Source: an uncultured Eubacterium sp. (GTDB taxonomy: Bacteria; Bacillota; Clostridia; Lachnospirales; Lachnospiraceae). Taken from it: a stretch of DNA of 14,771 nt. A model generated the notes under the pieces. The model searched no databases, had not been told where the DNA came from, and was given only the letters and a program-made list of their open reading frames with translations. A program made the translations under genes and the position numbers. Below, piece by piece: positions 14,031 through 14,771 of the stretch (positions are counted from its first letter, which is position 1; each line of letters begins with the position of its first letter). The stretch is from NCBI GenBank assembly GCA_910586445.1, contig CAJUHV010000084.1, positions 1-14,771 of the forward strand, given 5' to 3'.

Positions 14031-14459
14031 TCAGCTTGAGATCACCACACGCACAACCTTATTGTTTTTGAATTCCAGCACTAAAGAAAGGCAGGAATCA
14101 TTAACTTTTTTCAGATAGTCTCTAAATTCGCTTTTGGACATTTTCTGGTCTTCAGCGGTTCCCCCGCCTGATGCGAATTTTACGCTTTTCGCCAATTTGT
14201 ATGTATGCCTTGATATTTTGTCTGTTTCAGCGTAATCGCTCATTGAACCGTAAATCACAATCGTATTCTTGTTCAGCTTGACTTTATAAGCAACCGCCAT
14301 TCCTGATTCTGTATAATATTCGTACATGTCATTTGATTTTTGAATTAAGCTTGTATATAGTTCGCTTGTTTTTGCCTGTACCTGCACTGGCTTGATAGAT
14401 ACCAAAATCACGCACAGTACAGCCACGATTGAAAATATTTTCTTTATTTTTGCTCTCAT
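14031..14459 (-). CDS. Small secreted protein of unknown function
   Basis: I do not recognise a family. The 142-residue protein starts MRAKIKKIFSIVAVLCVILV, a basic n-region and hydrophobic core, with a likely signal peptidase site after VQVQA (residue 29). The mature part (~113 residues) is Lys/Ser-rich and has no Cys except one near the C-terminus (DSCLSLVLEF). It alternates beta-like segments (MAVAYKVKLNKNTIVIYGSM, SLVLEF, KVVRVVISS), suggesting a small beta-rich domain. An upstream in-frame TTG at 14477 would add six residues but would place the start inside the ribosome binding site, so I chose ATG 14459, 10 bases after GGAGG. The antitoxin-like gene ends 19 bases upstream and a terminator follows, so the two form one unit. 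Confidence 0.8.
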   Translation of the reverse strand: MRAKIKKIFSIVAVLCVILVSIKPVQVQAKTSELYTSLIQKSNDMYEYYTESGMAVAYKVKLNKNTIVIYGSMSDYAETDKISRHTYKLAKSVKFASGGGTAEDQKMSKSEFRDYLKKVNDSCLSLVLEFKNNKVVRVVISS

Positions 14460-14478
14460 TCCACATATTCCTCCCAAC

Positions 14479-14646
14479 TTAATTTATTTCAATACTGTCT
14501 GTCAGGCTTACATACTCCTCCAGGCTTAAAACTACCATCGCGCCATAACCGTTCTTTGTAAGACAGACCGGCTCCCCATTGTTTACGATGTTCTCAATCT
14601 CGGGGAACTTATTTCTAAGGTCAGAAACGGGCCGGATCTGTATCAT
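14479..14646 (-). CDS. Short Phd/YefM-type antitoxin homologue, orphan
   Basis: This 55-residue protein matches the N-terminal half of Phd/YefM antitoxins: IRPVSDLRNKFPEIENIV, then GEPVCLTKNGYGAMVVLSLE and EYVSL, the DNA-binding dimerisation fold. It stops right after this fold, whereas family members usually have 75-95 residues with a C-terminal tail that neutralises the toxin. No RelE/Doc-like toxin gene follows; the next gene encodes a secreted protein. ATG 14646 has AAAGGAG about 9 bases upstream; the earlier GTG and ATG codons (14670, 14667) lie before that site and are unlikely starts. It may be a remnant of a toxin-antitoxin locus or a stand-alone regulator. Confidence 0.82.
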   Translation of the reverse strand: MIQIRPVSDLRNKFPEIENIVNNGEPVCLTKNGYGAMVVLSLEEYVSLTDSIEIN

Positions 14647-14680
14647 GTTTAAGTACTCCTTTCTCATCACCTATTCTTTA

Positions 14681-14697
14681 GGCATTTGCGAAACGCC
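14681..14697. promoter_or_regulatory. Possible operator palindrome upstream of the Phd-like gene
   Basis: GGCATTTGCGAAACGCC forms a near-perfect inverted repeat 34 bases before the start codon. Phd-type antitoxins usually autoregulate through palindromes at this place. I could not find a convincing promoter in 14698-14771, so support is weak. Confidence 0.3.
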
Positions 14698-14771
14698 AGA
14701 ACCCGCATAAATACGGAATTCTCTTTGTTACAAAATAAAACAACTCCTCACTGGTCTGTGGTATAATTGAA

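Noticed and set aside
14031..14646. Complete toxin-antitoxin pair
   Set aside because: The downstream protein has a signal peptide and no RelE, Doc or YoeB features, so it is not called a toxin.
14762..14767. TATAAT near the right edge as a plus-strand promoter
   Set aside because: No -35 at the right distance and the window ends before any gene can be seen.

Overview
The window looks like chromosomal DNA from a low-to-moderate GC Gram-positive anaerobe, most likely a Lachnospiraceae-type clostridium. The evidence is AAAGGAGG-type ribosome binding sites, sigma-A promoters with 17-bp spacers, a YerC/YecD TrpR-like regulator near pcrA (the two genes are also close in Bacillus), and DUF1836, DUF2975 and DUF4173 proteins, which are common in that group. 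Species assignment is inference. All genes except one (DUF1836) lie on the minus strand.

Layout, left to right. At 77-2185 is an RlmD/RlmCD-type 23S rRNA uracil-5-methyltransferase, preceded by its own promoter and a terminator-like hairpin in the leader. At 2361-2853 is a nested pair of palindromic MITE-like elements. At 2863-3189 is a small single-span membrane protein with a highly acidic tail, and at 3375-5993 is the helicase PcrA. Divergent from pcrA is the DUF1836 gene (6164-6802), which converges on yerC (6947-7243) at a strong hairpin terminator. A secreted GH25 muramidase follows (7337-9742), then a second MITE (9864-10022). Next comes a probable operon transcribed leftward: DUF2975 membrane protein (13059-12580), XRE-type regulator (12539-12297) and a large DUF4173 membrane protein (12210-10054). 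The 13060-14030 interval holds operator-like repeats, a decayed IS remnant and a third MITE. At the right edge a shortened Phd-type antitoxin (14646-14479) is followed by a small secreted protein (14459-14031) and a terminator.

The most striking property is shared by four unrelated large genes: rlmD, pcrA, the GH25 gene and the DUF4173 gene. Each carries in-frame tandem DNA repeats, with units of 24, 33, 36/42 and 24 bp, in a linker or a terminal extension outside the recognisable domains. Two of these are housekeeping enzymes that normally have no such insertion, and the rlmD insertion alone is about 235 residues. This suggests a genome with unusually active expansion of intragenic minisatellites. 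Together with three copies of a TA-flanked MITE (one nested in a relative), it points to a repeat-rich, plastic genome rather than to one discrete new operon. The best system-level candidates are the DUF2975-regulator-DUF4173 cluster and the truncated Phd plus secreted-protein pair.
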